The position numbers were made by a program, and so were the translations under genes. Positions 1 to 9,566 of a DNA stretch of 64,000 nucleotides are shown here, one piece after another. How positions within the stretch are numbered: the first letter of the stretch is position 1; the number at the start of each line of letters is the position of its first letter. The notes under the pieces were generated by a model that was not told the DNA's origin, made no database searches, and saw only the letters and a program-made list of their open reading frames with translations. This DNA comes from an uncultured Clostridia bacterium (lineage in GTDB: Bacteria > Bacillota > Clostridia > Oscillospirales > Ruminococcaceae): the NCBI GenBank assembly GCA_947629335.1, contig CANRDI010000001.1:1-64000 (forward strand), read 5' to 3'.

Positions 1-1
1 G

Positions 2-148
2 TATGTGGATTTCGAGCCTATGGGCGCGAATATGGGTCTTCTTCCGCCGCTTGACGCGGATCTGAATGTGAAGCTCGGTAAACAGGAGAAATATGAGGCG
101 CTTGCACAAAGGGCAATATCTGATTTGGACAAACTTATCGGGATATAA
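2..148 (+). CDS. trmFO: TrmFO, 3' end (tRNA U54 methyltransferase, folate-dependent), partial
   Basis: Only the last 48 codons lie in the window; the gene enters from the left edge and stops at a TAA. The peptide contains EPMGANMGLLPPLDADL followed by a KYEALAQRA segment, which resembles the conserved C-terminus of TrmFO (QPMNANFGLLPPL, then a basic Arg/Lys-rich helix). TrmFO uses methylenetetrahydrofolate and FAD to make ribothymidine at position 54 of tRNA. The call rests on this short tail only. It sits 11 bases before plsX, so the two are probably co-transcribed. Confidence 0.72.
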   Translation, partial: YVDFEPMGANMGLLPPLDADLNVKLGKQEKYEALAQRAISDLDKLIGI

Positions 149-159
149 GGAGAAATTTG

Positions 160-1179
160 ATGAAAATAGTAATAGACGGCTTCGGCGGCGACAATGCGCC
201 GGACGAGGTGCTTAAAGGCTCGGCGCTCGCGGTAAAGGAACTTGGGATTGAAGTTATAGTTACGGGCGATGTTAAAGTCCTTGAAGAAAGGACAAAGGCA
301 TTAGGACTTTCACAGCAGGGGATAACGTTTGCCCCCGCACAGGGTGTTATAACCACCGAGGACAACCCAAAGTCCATATTGAAAGAGAAAGCGGGAACGT
401 CAATGGGCGTCGCTTTCAATATCCTCGCCGAAGGCAAAGCCGACGCGGCTATTTCAGCAGGAAGCACTGCGTCTATCGTTATCGGTGGGACAATGATCGA
501 AAAACGCATAAAGGGCGTAAAGAGAACGGCTCTTGTGCCGCTTATGCCGTGCCTCGGAGGAGTGAGATACTGCGTGCTTGACGGAGGGGCAAATTTAGAC
601 TGCCGTCCGGAGATGCTGCTCCAGTTTGCGATAATGGGAAGCTGTTTTATGAAAGCAACAATGGATATAGAAGATCCGCGCGTGGGCTTGCTCAATATCG
701 GCACTGAGGACGAAAAGGGCAGAGAGCTTGAACACGAAACAAAATTACTTCTTGAAAAAGCTCCGATAAATTTCGTCGGATATGTAGAAGCGCGCGAAGT
801 TCCGCTCGGCGCGGTAGATGTGCTTGTAACGGACGGATTTACGGGAAATGTATTCTTGAAAGCCTGCGAGGGAATGGGCGCGCTTATGAAAACGGCGCTT
901 AAAAACATTTTTTACGCGAATTTAAAGACAAAGATCGGCGCGCTTTGTGTAAAAGACCGACTTAATGATTTCATAGCGCAAATGGACTATAAAACCATAG
1001 GCGGATCGCCGCTTCTGGGTACGGCAAAACCTGTTTTCAAAGCGCACGGCGCTTCGGACGAGCTTGCTTTTCTCGGAGCATTCCGTCAGGCAAAGCTCTT
1101 TGTCGAGCATAACGCGATCGACGAAATGACTAAAGCAATAGCAAGTCTTCATATCGAGGAGGCTTCGGAAAATGCCTGA
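160..1179 (+). CDS. plsX: Phosphate acyltransferase PlsX
   Basis: PlsX converts acyl-ACP to acyl-phosphate, the donor for PlsY in membrane phospholipid synthesis. The N-terminus MKIVIDGFGGDNAPDEVLKG is the PlsX signature, with the family's SAGSTASIV (normally SAGNTGA), GGANLDCRP and VTDGFTGNVFLK motifs further on. The length of 339 residues is normal. The track starts at a TTG at 157; I prefer the ATG at 160 because AGGAG then lies 7 bases upstream. The stop codon overlaps the rnc start (ATGCCTGA), so the two are translationally coupled. The usual acpP between plsX and rnc is absent. Confidence 0.95.
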   Translation: MKIVIDGFGGDNAPDEVLKGSALAVKELGIEVIVTGDVKVLEERTKALGLSQQGITFAPAQGVITTEDNPKSILKEKAGTSMGVAFNILAEGKADAAISAGSTASIVIGGTMIEKRIKGVKRTALVPLMPCLGGVRYCVLDGGANLDCRPEMLLQFAIMGSCFMKATMDIEDPRVGLLNIGTEDEKGRELEHETKLLLEKAPINFVGYVEAREVPLGAVDVLVTDGFTGNVFLKACEGMGALMKTALKNIFYANLKTKIGALCVKDRLNDFIAQMDYKTIGGSPLLGTAKPVFKAHGASDELAFLGAFRQAKLFVEHNAIDEMTKAIASLHIEEASENA

Positions 1180-2137
1180 ACGAAATGCAATCGAACAAAA
1201 AGCATCTGAATGGAAACCAACCGAACGGAAACCAATTGAACCAAAAGCAACCGAACGGAAACCAATTGAACCAAAACAAACCGAACGGAAAGCAACAGAA
1301 CGGAAATCATCAGAATGGAAAACGAGCGGACGTAAAATGTCCAAACGCAAATCCGCAGGACGGATAATGCCGAAAAAGAAAAAGCCCGAACGGAAAATGC
1401 CCGAACTAAAAACTCCCAAACAAAATGCCGAGCTAAAATCGACGGAAAATGAGAGCCTTAAAGATCTTGAAGAAAAAATCGGCTACAAGTTTAAAAGGCG
1501 CGAGCTTTTGAAAATGGCAATGACGCATTCGAGCTATTCCGGAGGAAAAAAACGCGGAAGCAACGAGCGTCTCGAATTCCTCGGCGACAGCGTTTTACAG
1601 GTAACTGTTTCACAGTTTTTGTACATGAATATGACGACAGTTCCCGAAGGCGGTCTTACAAAGCTCCGTGCGTCAATTGTCTGCGAAAATTCGCTCTATG
1701 AGTTTTCAAAAAGGATCTCGCTCGGAAACTACATACTTCTCGGAAAAGGCGAGGAGATGACGGGCGGGCGCGACAGACGCTCTATTTTGGCGGACGCATT
1801 TGAGGCGATGATAGCGGCGGTCTATATAGACGGCGGATTAAATGCGGCGATGGATGTGATAATGCGGTTTATGCCGTCGATAGACGCGCTGAGGTCGGGA
1901 AAGGTAAGGCTCGGAGATTATAAAACAATCTTACAGGAGATAATACAGAAAAACCCCGAAGAGAAAATTTCGTACGAGGTCGAGGAGACTTCGGGAAAAC
2001 AGCACAAAAAAGTATTTTTTGCAAACGTTATGCTTAACGGTCAGACCATAGGCAGCGGAAGCGGATTTTCAAAAAAAGAAGCCGAACAGGAGGCTGCGAA
2101 AGAAGCTATCCTGCTTATGGGCTATGATATAGGATAA
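1172..2137 (+). CDS. rnc: Ribonuclease III with a pentapeptide-repeat N-terminal extension
   Basis: RNase III cleaves double-stranded RNA in rRNA maturation and mRNA turnover. The catalytic domain starts near residue 95 (LEEKIGYKFKRRELL) with the signature NERLEFLGDSVLQ and the second acidic motif DAFEAMIAAVYIDGG. The C-terminus is a double-stranded RNA-binding domain (DYKTILQEI to KEAILLMGY). Unusually, about 85 residues precede the catalytic domain, and residues 5-84 are a tandem pentapeptide of the form K-x-[TIS]-E-[RPW] (KPTER, KPIEP, KATER). The ATG at 1172 has a strong GAGGAGG; the next in-frame ATG (1397) has none, so the extension is probably translated. Confidence 0.93.
   Translation: MPERNAIEQKASEWKPTERKPIEPKATERKPIEPKQTERKATERKSSEWKTSGRKMSKRKSAGRIMPKKKKPERKMPELKTPKQNAELKSTENESLKDLEEKIGYKFKRRELLKMAMTHSSYSGGKKRGSNERLEFLGDSVLQVTVSQFLYMNMTTVPEGGLTKLRASIVCENSLYEFSKRISLGNYILLGKGEEMTGGRDRRSILADAFEAMIAAVYIDGGLNAAMDVIMRFMPSIDALRSGKVRLGDYKTILQEIIQKNPEEKISYEVEETSGKQHKKVFFANVMLNGQTIGSGSGFSKKEAEQEAAKEAILLMGYDIG
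1184..1423 (+). repeat. 15-bp tandem repeat inside rnc encoding K-x-[TIS]-E-[RPW]
   Basis: About 16 units of 15 bp run in frame, with near-identical blocks such as ccgaacggaaaccaattgaa repeated twice. Units decay towards the 3' end (KMPEL, KTPKQ). In the +1 frame the same DNA reads as an NGNQ-type repeat, which explains the overlapping ORF at 1185-1367. Confidence 0.85.
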
Positions 2138-2150
2138 ATTGCACTCGGAT

Positions 2151-3137
2151 ATGAAGAAAACAAACGTCAGCATTTTTATTCCGCATATAGGCTGTCCTCA
2201 TTTGTGCAGTTTCTGCGATCAGAAAAGTATTTCTGGTGCGGTAAAAGCGCCTTCGGCAAGCGAGGTGCGGGATGTACTGAACGAGCAGGCGGAGCATTTG
2301 CTGAAAAATAATATTTCTGCTGAAATAGCGTTTTTCGGCGGGAGCTTTACCGCGATAGAACGCGGGTATATGGAGAGCCTTCTTGACGCCGCGAAAAGCG
2401 CGGTAGATAAATTTCCCGCTTATACGGGAATACGCTGTTCTACAAGACCCGACTGTATAAGCGAGGAAATTATAGACATACTTAAACGCTATGGAGTTAC
2501 GGCGGTAGAGCTTGGCGCTCAGTCAATGAACGACGAAGTTCTTAAAGCAAACGAGCGCGGACATACGGCTGATGACGTGAGAAATGCCTCAAATCTCATA
2601 AAAAGCTCAGGTATTGAACTCGGACTTCAGATGATGACGGGGCTTTATCGTGATACTCCAGAAAATTGCCTTTATACTGCCGACGAATTTATAAAATTAA
2701 GTCCTAAAACCGTCAGGATATACCCGACGGTGATACTCAAAAACACCAAACTCGGCAAACTCTTTGAGAGCGGGGAATTTAAATCGTTTTCGTTTGAGGA
2801 AACAGTTGAGTTGTGCGCAAAATTGCTCAGAAAATTCACCGAAAAGGGCTTTCGCGTAATTCGCTTGGGACTTCACGCAAGTGCCGATGTAGAGCGCGAT
2901 ATGCTGGGGGGAACGTATCACCCCGCGCTTCGTGAGATAGTTGAAAGCAGGATCTTTTTGGAAGATCTGCAAATGCGCCTTTTTGATATGGAAAAGGGAA
3001 AATATACCGTTTATACCGACCCTAAAAATATCTCAAAGGCTGTAGGACAAAAGAAAAGCAATATAAACGCGCTTGCAGAGCTGGGTTATGAAATCAAGTT
3101 CAGACCTATGACGGGCGAGTATATTTTAATTGTATAA
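2151..3137 (+). CDS. Radical SAM protein (Elp3-like), between rnc and smc
   Basis: A radical SAM enzyme of 328 residues with the cluster-binding motif C-x3-C-x2-C at Cys15, Cys19 and Cys22 (GCPHLCSFC). FFGGSFTAI is the glycine-rich SAM-binding strand. The rest resembles Elp3/YhcC-like radical SAM proteins, but there is no acetyltransferase domain, so it is not a full Elp3. Substrate is unknown. Orthologues commonly sit between rnc and smc in Clostridia (general knowledge). The track begins at TTG 2139; I prefer ATG 2151, just before the conserved KTNVSIFIPHIGC. It ends 11 bases before smc and looks operonic. Confidence 0.85.
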   Translation: MKKTNVSIFIPHIGCPHLCSFCDQKSISGAVKAPSASEVRDVLNEQAEHLLKNNISAEIAFFGGSFTAIERGYMESLLDAAKSAVDKFPAYTGIRCSTRPDCISEEIIDILKRYGVTAVELGAQSMNDEVLKANERGHTADDVRNASNLIKSSGIELGLQMMTGLYRDTPENCLYTADEFIKLSPKTVRIYPTVILKNTKLGKLFESGEFKSFSFEETVELCAKLLRKFTEKGFRVIRLGLHASADVERDMLGGTYHPALREIVESRIFLEDLQMRLFDMEKGKYTVYTDPKNISKAVGQKKSNINALAELGYEIKFRPMTGEYILIV

Positions 3138-3148
3138 AAGGAAGATAA

Positions 3149-6100
3149 ATGTTTTTTAAAACACTGAAAATACAAGGATTTAAGTCCTTTGCGGACAAAA
3201 CGGTGCTTTCATTCGACGCAAAAACGACGGCTGTCGTCGGAAGCAACGGAAACGGAAAAAGCAATATTTCTGACGCGCTGCGCTGGGTAATGGGAGAGCA
3301 GGGCGCGAAAACTCTGCGCGGAGAAAAAATGGAGGACGTTATCTTCCACGGAACCGTCGAGAGAAAGCCTATGGGTTTTGCGAGCGTTTCGCTTGTTATC
3401 GACAACAGCGACCGCACGCTCAATGTGGACGATAACGAGGTAGAAATATCGAGAAAGCTCTACAGAACTGGCGAGAGCGAATATTCGATAAACGGAAAGA
3501 AAACGCGCCTTAAAGATATTCAAGAATTGCTCATGGGAACGGGACTTGGGCGCGATGGCTATTCAATAATCGGACAGGGCAGGGTCGCGGAGATCGTAAA
3601 CTCCCGCGATACCCAGCGCCGGGAGATATTTGAAGAAGCGGCGGGAGTTTCGCTTTTCCTGCACAAAAAAGAGGACGCCGAAAAACAGCTTGCTCAGGCG
3701 GCGGAAAATATCACCCGCCAGCACGACTTGATACGCGCGGACGAGGAAAGACTTCCGATACTGAAAAAACAGTCGGAAAAAGCGGCGCTTGCGTCAGAGC
3801 TTATGACGCAGAAAAAGGAGCTTGAGATCTCAGTGAGCGTCGCAAGGCTAAAGGAAAAACGCGCCGAGCTTCAAAAACTTTCGGATGACATACTGCTGAA
3901 CAAAAGCGAATGTGAGCATTACGACCGCGATATAGAAAAATCGGAAAAAGAGATTGAAGAACTTGCAAATGAAAAACTTTCGGCAAACGCCGCGCTTGAC
4001 CGTATAAGAAACGAGATAAAAAGCGCGGGCGACATTCTCTCCGAAAAAAACGCGGCAATAAAGGTTGCGGAAAACGACCTCGGACATAACGAAAAGCGCA
4101 GAGCCGAGCTTAAAGAACAGCTCGAAAAGGCTCAGCAGAGCGATTTCGCATTTGATAAGCAGATTGGGGAAATAAACGAGAGAATAGACGAAAAAAACAA
4201 AAGCGCCGAAAACTTCGATATTAAGATATCCGAAGCGCAGCAAAAGCTCGACGAAATGTCAAAAGCAAATTCGTCGTCGGGAGAAGAATTTTCCGCGCTT
4301 GAAAGTGAGCTTGCCGCGGCATACCGCGAAAAGACCGAATATTCGCTTTTGATATCCCAATCGAATTTGTCGCTCGAAGAATCCGAAAAACAGAGATCCG
4401 CCTTTATAAATGCCCGCTCTGATTCGGAGAATAAAATATCAGAATACAGCGAAGAACTTTCAAAGGCAAAGAAAAGATCGTCGGAAATTGCAGAAGAAAA
4501 AGCGACAGCCGAAAACAGGCTCGGAGGAATGGAAAAGCTCTCAGAGGGCAGGAAAAAGCGCCTTGAAAGCGCGCGCGCCGCTCTTGACAGCTCCGTCGCT
4601 GCGCTCGGCGAAAAACAACAGCGCTATAAAGTCCTTTCCGACATCGAAAAGAGCAAAGAAGGCTATTTCCGCTCGGTAAAAGAAGTAATAAGCGCAGGCG
4701 AGCAGGGCAGACTTTCCGGGATACACGGAATAGTCGCGGACGTTATAACTGTTCCGAAAAAATATATCACCGCCGTAGAAACTGTCTTACAGCCCGTAAT
4801 GCAGAACATTATTGTAGACAACGAGCAGACCGCGAACCGCTGTATACTGTTTTTAAAAGAAACAAATGCGGGCAGAGCTACTTTTTATCCGCTTACGTCA
4901 ATTAAAAGCAGAAGTCTTAACGAGCAGAATTTGCGCTCGGAGAGCGGCTTTGAGGGAATAGCGAGCGAGCTTGTCGGATTTGACGACACTTATCGTAATA
5001 TAATCGGAAATCTCCTTGGAACAACGGTCGTTGTTGACGACATTTCAACAGCTACCGTAATAGGAAAGAAATACGGTTATAGGTTCAGGATAGTCACCCT
5101 CGACGGTCAGGTCGTAAATGCAGGCGGTTCTTTTACAGGTGGTTCGCAGATAAGCAGAGGCGGCATTATTTCGAGAAAACAGGAGACCGACGAGCTTTAT
5201 TCCGAGATAAAGACCCTGCGTGAAGGGGAAAAAGCAAAACGCGACGAGTTTGAAAAATGCCGCGCGGAATATGCGAAATTTTCCATTGAACTTGAGGGTA
5301 TGCAGGATAAGATACGCGAACTTGAACGCGAGGACATAAGCGTCGGCGCGGAGATCTCCCGCCTTTCGGGACTTATAGAACAGCTTTCCGAGCAGAAGAG
5401 ATCGTCCGATCTGACCTTAAAACAGTTTGACGAGCAAATCTCTCGCCTTGATGAAACAATAAGCGGCGCAAAAGCAAAGACCGACGATATTTCAAAGAAA
5501 ATAGAAAAGCTCGAAGCAGAGCATACCGTCCTGTCCGAACAGCGCGGAGAAGCTGAAAACAGGATAAAATCGCTGTATGACAGCATAAGCGCACTGAATA
5601 TGGAAAAAATGTCGGCAATAAAGGATATAGACGCGCTCAAAGCGCAGATAAAGAATATCGAAGAAAACCGCCGAACGCTTTTAGAAAACAGCGGCGGATT
5701 TCAGAGCGCAATGACCGCTTTAGACAGTTCCGACCGTGAGATACGCGAAAATATCGAGCGCTTGAAGCGCGAAATCTCGGCGCAGAGCGGCGAACTCACG
5801 GAAAAGAATGCCGAGATAGAAAGCTATGTAAAAGAGACAGAAGAGCTTGAACGGAAAATAAACGAACTTCATAAAAGCATAAACGAGCTGAACCGCGGCA
5901 AGGAAAAGTTTACGGGAGCAGCCGCGCGCCTTGAAGAGCGAAAGACCTCATCTCAAAAAGAATACGACAGGATAGTTGCGCTTTTGTTCGACAGCTACGA
6001 GCTTACCGTTTCACAGGCTGAACAGGAGGCGAAGCTTCCCGACGACCTTTTTGCCGCGGAAGCTGAGCTAAAGGAACTTACGAAAAAAATTACCGACCTT

Positions 6101-6730
6101 GGAAGCGTCAATATGGCGTCAATCGAGGAATACCGCGAGGTTTCCGCGCGCTATGAGTTTCAGTCTGCACAGCTTAGGGATATCGAAAGCTCAAAGCGCG
6201 ACCTCGAAAAACTTATAGAACAGCTCACCGCAGACATAAAAACGCGCTTTCTCGACAGTTTCAACGACATCAACCGCCATTTCAAAAACATCTTCACACA
6301 GATATTCGGTCCGGGTTCTCATGCGGAGCTTGAACTGACAGATCCCGACGATGTGCTTAATTCCGGCATAGAAATAAAAGCCGCGCCTCCGGGAAAAGTC
6401 ATAAAAAATCTTATTTCGCTTTCGGGCGGCGAGCAGACAATGGTCGCAATAACTATCTACTTCGCAATTCTTATGCACCGTCCGACACCGTTTTGTATGC
6501 TCGACGAGGTAGACGCGGCGCTCGACGAGGTAAATGTCGAAAAGTATATACATTATCTCAACCAGTTCAGCCGCACGACCCAGCTTATGGTAATAACCCA
6601 CCGCCGCGGAACTATCGAGGGATGTTCGGTATTATACGGCGTATTTATGCAGGAAAAGGGCGTTTCCAGACTGTTGAGGCAGGAGCTTAGCGACGAGCTT
6701 TCAGACGAGCTGAACGAAATAATAAAATAG
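3149..6730 (+). CDS. smc: Chromosome segregation protein SMC
   Basis: SMC is the ATPase core of bacterial condensin and works with ScpA and ScpB. At 1193 residues it has normal length. It shows an N-terminal Walker A (GSNGNGKSN, near residue 32), coiled coil to about residue 510, a hinge at about 524-660 (GIHGIVADV to GGSFTGGS), a second coiled coil to about 1010, and a C-terminal head with signature LSGGEQ and Walker B FCMLDEVDAALDE. The start has AAGGAAG upstream. ftsY follows 18 bases after the stop, the usual smc-ftsY pairing. Confidence 0.97.
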   Translation: MFFKTLKIQGFKSFADKTVLSFDAKTTAVVGSNGNGKSNISDALRWVMGEQGAKTLRGEKMEDVIFHGTVERKPMGFASVSLVIDNSDRTLNVDDNEVEISRKLYRTGESEYSINGKKTRLKDIQELLMGTGLGRDGYSIIGQGRVAEIVNSRDTQRREIFEEAAGVSLFLHKKEDAEKQLAQAAENITRQHDLIRADEERLPILKKQSEKAALASELMTQKKELEISVSVARLKEKRAELQKLSDDILLNKSECEHYDRDIEKSEKEIEELANEKLSANAALDRIRNEIKSAGDILSEKNAAIKVAENDLGHNEKRRAELKEQLEKAQQSDFAFDKQIGEINERIDEKNKSAENFDIKISEAQQKLDEMSKANSSSGEEFSALESELAAAYREKTEYSLLISQSNLSLEESEKQRSAFINARSDSENKISEYSEELSKAKKRSSEIAEEKATAENRLGGMEKLSEGRKKRLESARAALDSSVAALGEKQQRYKVLSDIEKSKEGYFRSVKEVISAGEQGRLSGIHGIVADVITVPKKYITAVETVLQPVMQNIIVDNEQTANRCILFLKETNAGRATFYPLTSIKSRSLNEQNLRSESGFEGIASELVGFDDTYRNIIGNLLGTTVVVDDISTATVIGKKYGYRFRIVTLDGQVVNAGGSFTGGSQISRGGIISRKQETDELYSEIKTLREGEKAKRDEFEKCRAEYAKFSIELEGMQDKIRELEREDISVGAEISRLSGLIEQLSEQKRSSDLTLKQFDEQISRLDETISGAKAKTDDISKKIEKLEAEHTVLSEQRGEAENRIKSLYDSISALNMEKMSAIKDIDALKAQIKNIEENRRTLLENSGGFQSAMTALDSSDREIRENIERLKREISAQSGELTEKNAEIESYVKETEELERKINELHKSINELNRGKEKFTGAAARLEERKTSSQKEYDRIVALLFDSYELTVSQAEQEAKLPDDLFAAEAELKELTKKITDLGSVNMASIEEYREVSARYEFQSAQLRDIESSKRDLEKLIEQLTADIKTRFLDSFNDINRHFKNIFTQIFGPGSHAELELTDPDDVLNSGIEIKAAPPGKVIKNLISLSGGEQTMVAITIYFAILMHRPTPFCMLDEVDAALDEVNVEKYIHYLNQFSRTTQLMVITHRRGTIEGCSVLYGVFMQEKGVSRLLRQELSDELSDELNEIIK

Positions 6731-6748
6731 CGTTTTTGAGGAGTATTT

Positions 6749-7810
6749 ATGGGTTTATTTGATAAGTGGAAAAAACGAAACGAAAAAGCCGAAGAGGAAA
6801 GCCGCGAGCGGCTTGCGTTTCTCGAAAAACTTTCGAGCGGATCGCCGATATTTACCGACCATGAGTCCGATATCGAGTTCCAGAAGGAGTATGAAAAGGA
6901 GCTTGAAGAGTCCAAAAGCAAGATCCGCGAGGGACTTCGCAAGACAAAGGACGGCTTTGTCAGCAAGATAGAGCAGATAATCAATTCGTTTACGAAAATT
7001 GACGAGGAATTTTTTGACGAACTTGAAGAAACGCTTATACTTTCCGACATAGGCGCGCAGACAAGTGCCGAGATCTGCGAGGAACTGAGAAACCGCGTGA
7101 AGAAAACAGGCACGACCGAGCCTTCCGAGGTAAAACAGCTTTTAAAGGATATAATTTCCGAGATTTTGACAGGAGGAAACGATCTTAATTTAAGCACAAA
7201 GCCCTCCGTTATTATGGTCATCGGTGTAAACGGCGCGGGAAAGACGACTACTATAGGTAAAATGGCGGCAAAATTCAAGGCGAACGGAAAGAAAGTTATT
7301 GTTGCGGCAGCGGATACATTCAGAGCCGCGGCTATAGACCAGTTGAACGTATGGACAGACCGCGCGGGAGTTGATATTGTAAAACATTCCGAGGGCAGTG
7401 ACCCTGCGGCGGTTGTTTTCGACGCTATTTCCGCCGCAAAGGCAAGAGGCGCGGATATCGTGCTTTGCGATACGGCGGGCAGACTTCATAACAAGAAAAA
7501 CTTAATGGAAGAACTGAAAAAAATTGCCCGCGTCATTAACCGAGAGCTTCCCGAAGCAAGCATTGAAACGCTTTTGGTGCTTGACGCGACGACGGGACAA
7601 AACGCCGTAAATCAGGCGCGCCTTTTCAGCGAAAGCGCGGATATTACGGGAATAATCCTCACAAAACTCGACGGAACAGCTAAGGGCGGAATTATAATCC
7701 CGATAAGGAATGAGCTTGACTTGCCCGTAAAACTTGTGGGAGTAGGCGAAAAGATAGACGATCTACAGCCGTTTATACCGGAGGCGTATGTTGACGCGCT
7801 TTTTGAGTGA
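6749..7810 (+). CDS. ftsY: Signal recognition particle receptor FtsY
   Basis: FtsY is the SRP-receptor GTPase that docks ribosomes translating membrane proteins at the membrane. Its 353 residues comprise a short charged N-terminal region, the N domain (about 60-140) and the G domain. G1 is [15 protein letters not shown] near residue 153; [26 protein letters not shown] and the closing [12 protein letters not shown] are all present. The acidic A domain is short, as usual in Firmicutes. AGGAG lies 8 bases before ATG. A consensus promoter begins directly after its stop. Confidence 0.96.
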   Translation: MGLFDKWKKRNEKAEEESRERLAFLEKLSSGSPIFTDHESDIEFQKEYEKELEESKSKIREGLRKTKDGFVSKIEQIINSFTKIDEEFFDELEETLILSDIGAQTSAEICEELRNRVKKTGTTEPSEVKQLLKDIISEILTGGNDLNLSTKPSVIMVIGVNGAGKTTTIGKMAAKFKANGKKVIVAAADTFRAAAIDQLNVWTDRAGVDIVKHSEGSDPAAVVFDAISAAKARGADIVLCDTAGRLHNKKNLMEELKKIARVINRELPEASIETLLVLDATTGQNAVNQARLFSESADITGIILTKLDGTAKGGIIIPIRNELDLPVKLVGVGEKIDDLQPFIPEAYVDALFE

Positions 7811-7839
7811 TTGACAGACGGACGGAAATATGTTATAAT
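7811..7839 (+). promoter_or_regulatory. Sigma-A promoter for rdgB operon
   Basis: TTGACA (7811-7816) and TATAAT (7834-7839) are both perfect and 17 bp apart. The -35 box begins directly after the ftsY stop. It leaves a leader of roughly 180 bases before rdgB; I recognised no riboswitch in that leader. Confidence 0.85.
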
Positions 7840-8022
7840 TAAAATGACATATTGGTATAGGCTTGACAGTGTACGGCTTTGGTACAGCTTTCGGCGGCAG
7901 GTTTAGAGAGTTTTAGGACTTGACGGCTTTTTGTAAGCATTTCGGCGGATACCGCCTTTGGCTGTTCATAATTGTACACGGTCAATTATCAACTCTTAAC
8001 AGCGTTTGAAGAAAGGAATCAT

Positions 8023-8646
8023 ATGAGTAAAAACAACAGTGGCGACAAACCCCGAAGTAAGCTGATTATTGCCTCGAACAATGCGGGGAAAATTCGAGAA
8101 TTTCGTGAGCTTTTATCTCCGTTCGGATTTGAGGTCTTGTCAATGAAGGACGCGGGATTTGACAGGGAGATAGTCGAGGACGGCGAAACCTTTGAGGAAA
8201 ACGCACATATAAAGGCAAAAGCCGTCTATGAAGCTCTGAGACTTCCGACCATAGCCGACGACAGCGGTCTGGAAATAGACTTTCTCGGCGGCTCGCCGGG
8301 CGTTTATTCCGCAAGATACGCGGGCGAAAATGCGTCGGACAAAGAGCGCTGTGCAAAGGTATTGGAGGAAATGCACGGAGTTGCAAAAGAACTTCGTGAC
8401 GCAAGATTTGTCTGCTCGATATATTTCATATTCGACGACGAAAACGAATATTCCGTGCGCGGCGAGGTCTGCGGCTATATAGGCGATGAGCCTGTCGGAA
8501 AGAACGGTTTCGGCTACGATCCCATTTTTATGCTCGACGAAGATGAAAGTATGGCGACAATAAGCGAAAGTGAAAAAAATAAGATAAGCCACCGCGCAAA
8601 GGCGTTTGAAAGGCTTTCGGACATTTTAAAGGAGAAGTTTTCATAA
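8023..8646 (+). CDS. rdgB: XTP/dITP diphosphatase (RdgB/HAM1 family)
   Basis: This enzyme removes non-canonical purine nucleotides (dITP, XTP) from the pool by hydrolysing them to the monophosphate. Family motifs are IIASNNAGKIREF at the N-terminus, DDSGLEIDFLGGSPGVYSARY in the middle, GFGYDPIF and SHRAKAF at the end. The track runs from 7972, but the ATG at 8023 has GAAAGG upstream and starts shortly before the conserved region, giving 207 residues. The stop overlaps the next start by one base (TAATG). Confidence 0.93.
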   Translation: MSKNNSGDKPRSKLIIASNNAGKIREFRELLSPFGFEVLSMKDAGFDREIVEDGETFEENAHIKAKAVYEALRLPTIADDSGLEIDFLGGSPGVYSARYAGENASDKERCAKVLEEMHGVAKELRDARFVCSIYFIFDDENEYSVRGEVCGYIGDEPVGKNGFGYDPIFMLDEDESMATISESEKNKISHRAKAFERLSDILKEKFS

Positions 8647-8942
8647 TGCTCAGCAGTAAACAGCGCGCAAATCTGCGCTCACAGGCTATGCAGCTTTCGC
8701 CGATATTCTATATCGGAAAGCTCGGTATAACAGACGAGATAGTAAACCAGCTCGAAAACGCGATAAACGCGCGCGAGCTTATCAAAATAGGCGTGCAGGA
8801 AGCGTGCGATTATGACGCACGCGAAGCCGCCGATATAATAGCGCCGAAACTCTCGGCAGAGGTTGTTTCCGTTATCGGGCGGAAGTTTGTGCTGTTCAGG
8901 AGAAGCAAAGATCCTAAAAAGCAGGTGATCGAGTTTGATTAA
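8646..8942 (+). CDS. yhbY: YhbY-family RNA-binding protein (CRM domain)
   Basis: A single CRM domain of 98 residues, implicated in ribosome assembly in other bacteria. Typical features are LRSQAMQLSPIFYIGKLGIT at the N-terminus and the C-terminal VVSVIGRKFVLFRRSKDPKK. The gene overlaps rdgB by one base and nadD by eight. yhbY next to nadD, yqeK and rsfS is the standard Firmicutes order. Confidence 0.93.
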   Translation: MLSSKQRANLRSQAMQLSPIFYIGKLGITDEIVNQLENAINARELIKIGVQEACDYDAREAADIIAPKLSAEVVSVIGRKFVLFRRSKDPKKQVIEFD

Positions 8943-9546
8943 CAAAACAGGAATTTTCGGCGGCGCATTCAATCCTGTCCACAACGGTCACGTTCATCTT
9001 GCCAAAGAAGCCGTTTCACAGCTTAAACTCCGCAGACTTCTGATAATTCCGACATACGAAAGTCCTCATAAGACCGTAAAGCTGCTGCCGTTCGAGCAGA
9101 GAGCCGAGATGTGCAGACTCGCGTTTTCGGGCATGGAAGATGGCTATACACATGGAAGATGTAATGTTGAAATAAGCGACATCGAGCGGCAAATGGGCGG
9201 CGTGAGCTATACGATAAACACTTTAAGAGAGCTTAAACGGCAGTATCCCGACGAGCGTTTCTATCTGATAATAGGCGGGGATATGCTGTATTCGTTTACA
9301 GAATGGTATAAATACGAATCGATCTTGAAAGAGTGTACGGTGTGCGCCGCGGCAAGGGGCGGCGACAATTTCGCGGATATGCTTGAATTTGCAAACGAAG
9401 TCGGAAGAATAAAGGTCATGCCGACAGAAGTCGTTGACGTAAGTTCTACTCAGATACGCGAAAAAATCAAGAACAATGAAAGCGTTTCGGAGCTTGTGCC
9501 GCAGAATGTTGAAAAATACATTTCAGACAACAATTTGTTTAAATAA
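8935..9546 (+). CDS. nadD: Nicotinate-nucleotide adenylyltransferase NadD
   Basis: NadD adenylates nicotinate mononucleotide in NAD synthesis. The nucleotidyltransferase motif GGAFNPVHNGH (HxGH type) lies at residues 8-18, and VDVSSTQIREKI (the ISST-x-IR motif) is near residue 165. Length is 203 residues. The start is TTG, with AGGTGATC upstream inside the end of yhbY, so translation is probably coupled. Confidence 0.94.
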   Translation: MINKTGIFGGAFNPVHNGHVHLAKEAVSQLKLRRLLIIPTYESPHKTVKLLPFEQRAEMCRLAFSGMEDGYTHGRCNVEISDIERQMGGVSYTINTLRELKRQYPDERFYLIIGGDMLYSFTEWYKYESILKECTVCAAARGGDNFADMLEFANEVGRIKVMPTEVVDVSSTQIREKIKNNESVSELVPQNVEKYISDNNLFK

Positions 9547-9566
9547 CTTAAACGGGGACAAATGAA

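Noticed and set aside
1185-1367. ORF of NGNQ-type repeats overlapping rnc
   Set aside because: It is the +1 frame of the 15-bp repeat in rnc. It has no ribosome site, and rnc is a clear gene across the same bases.
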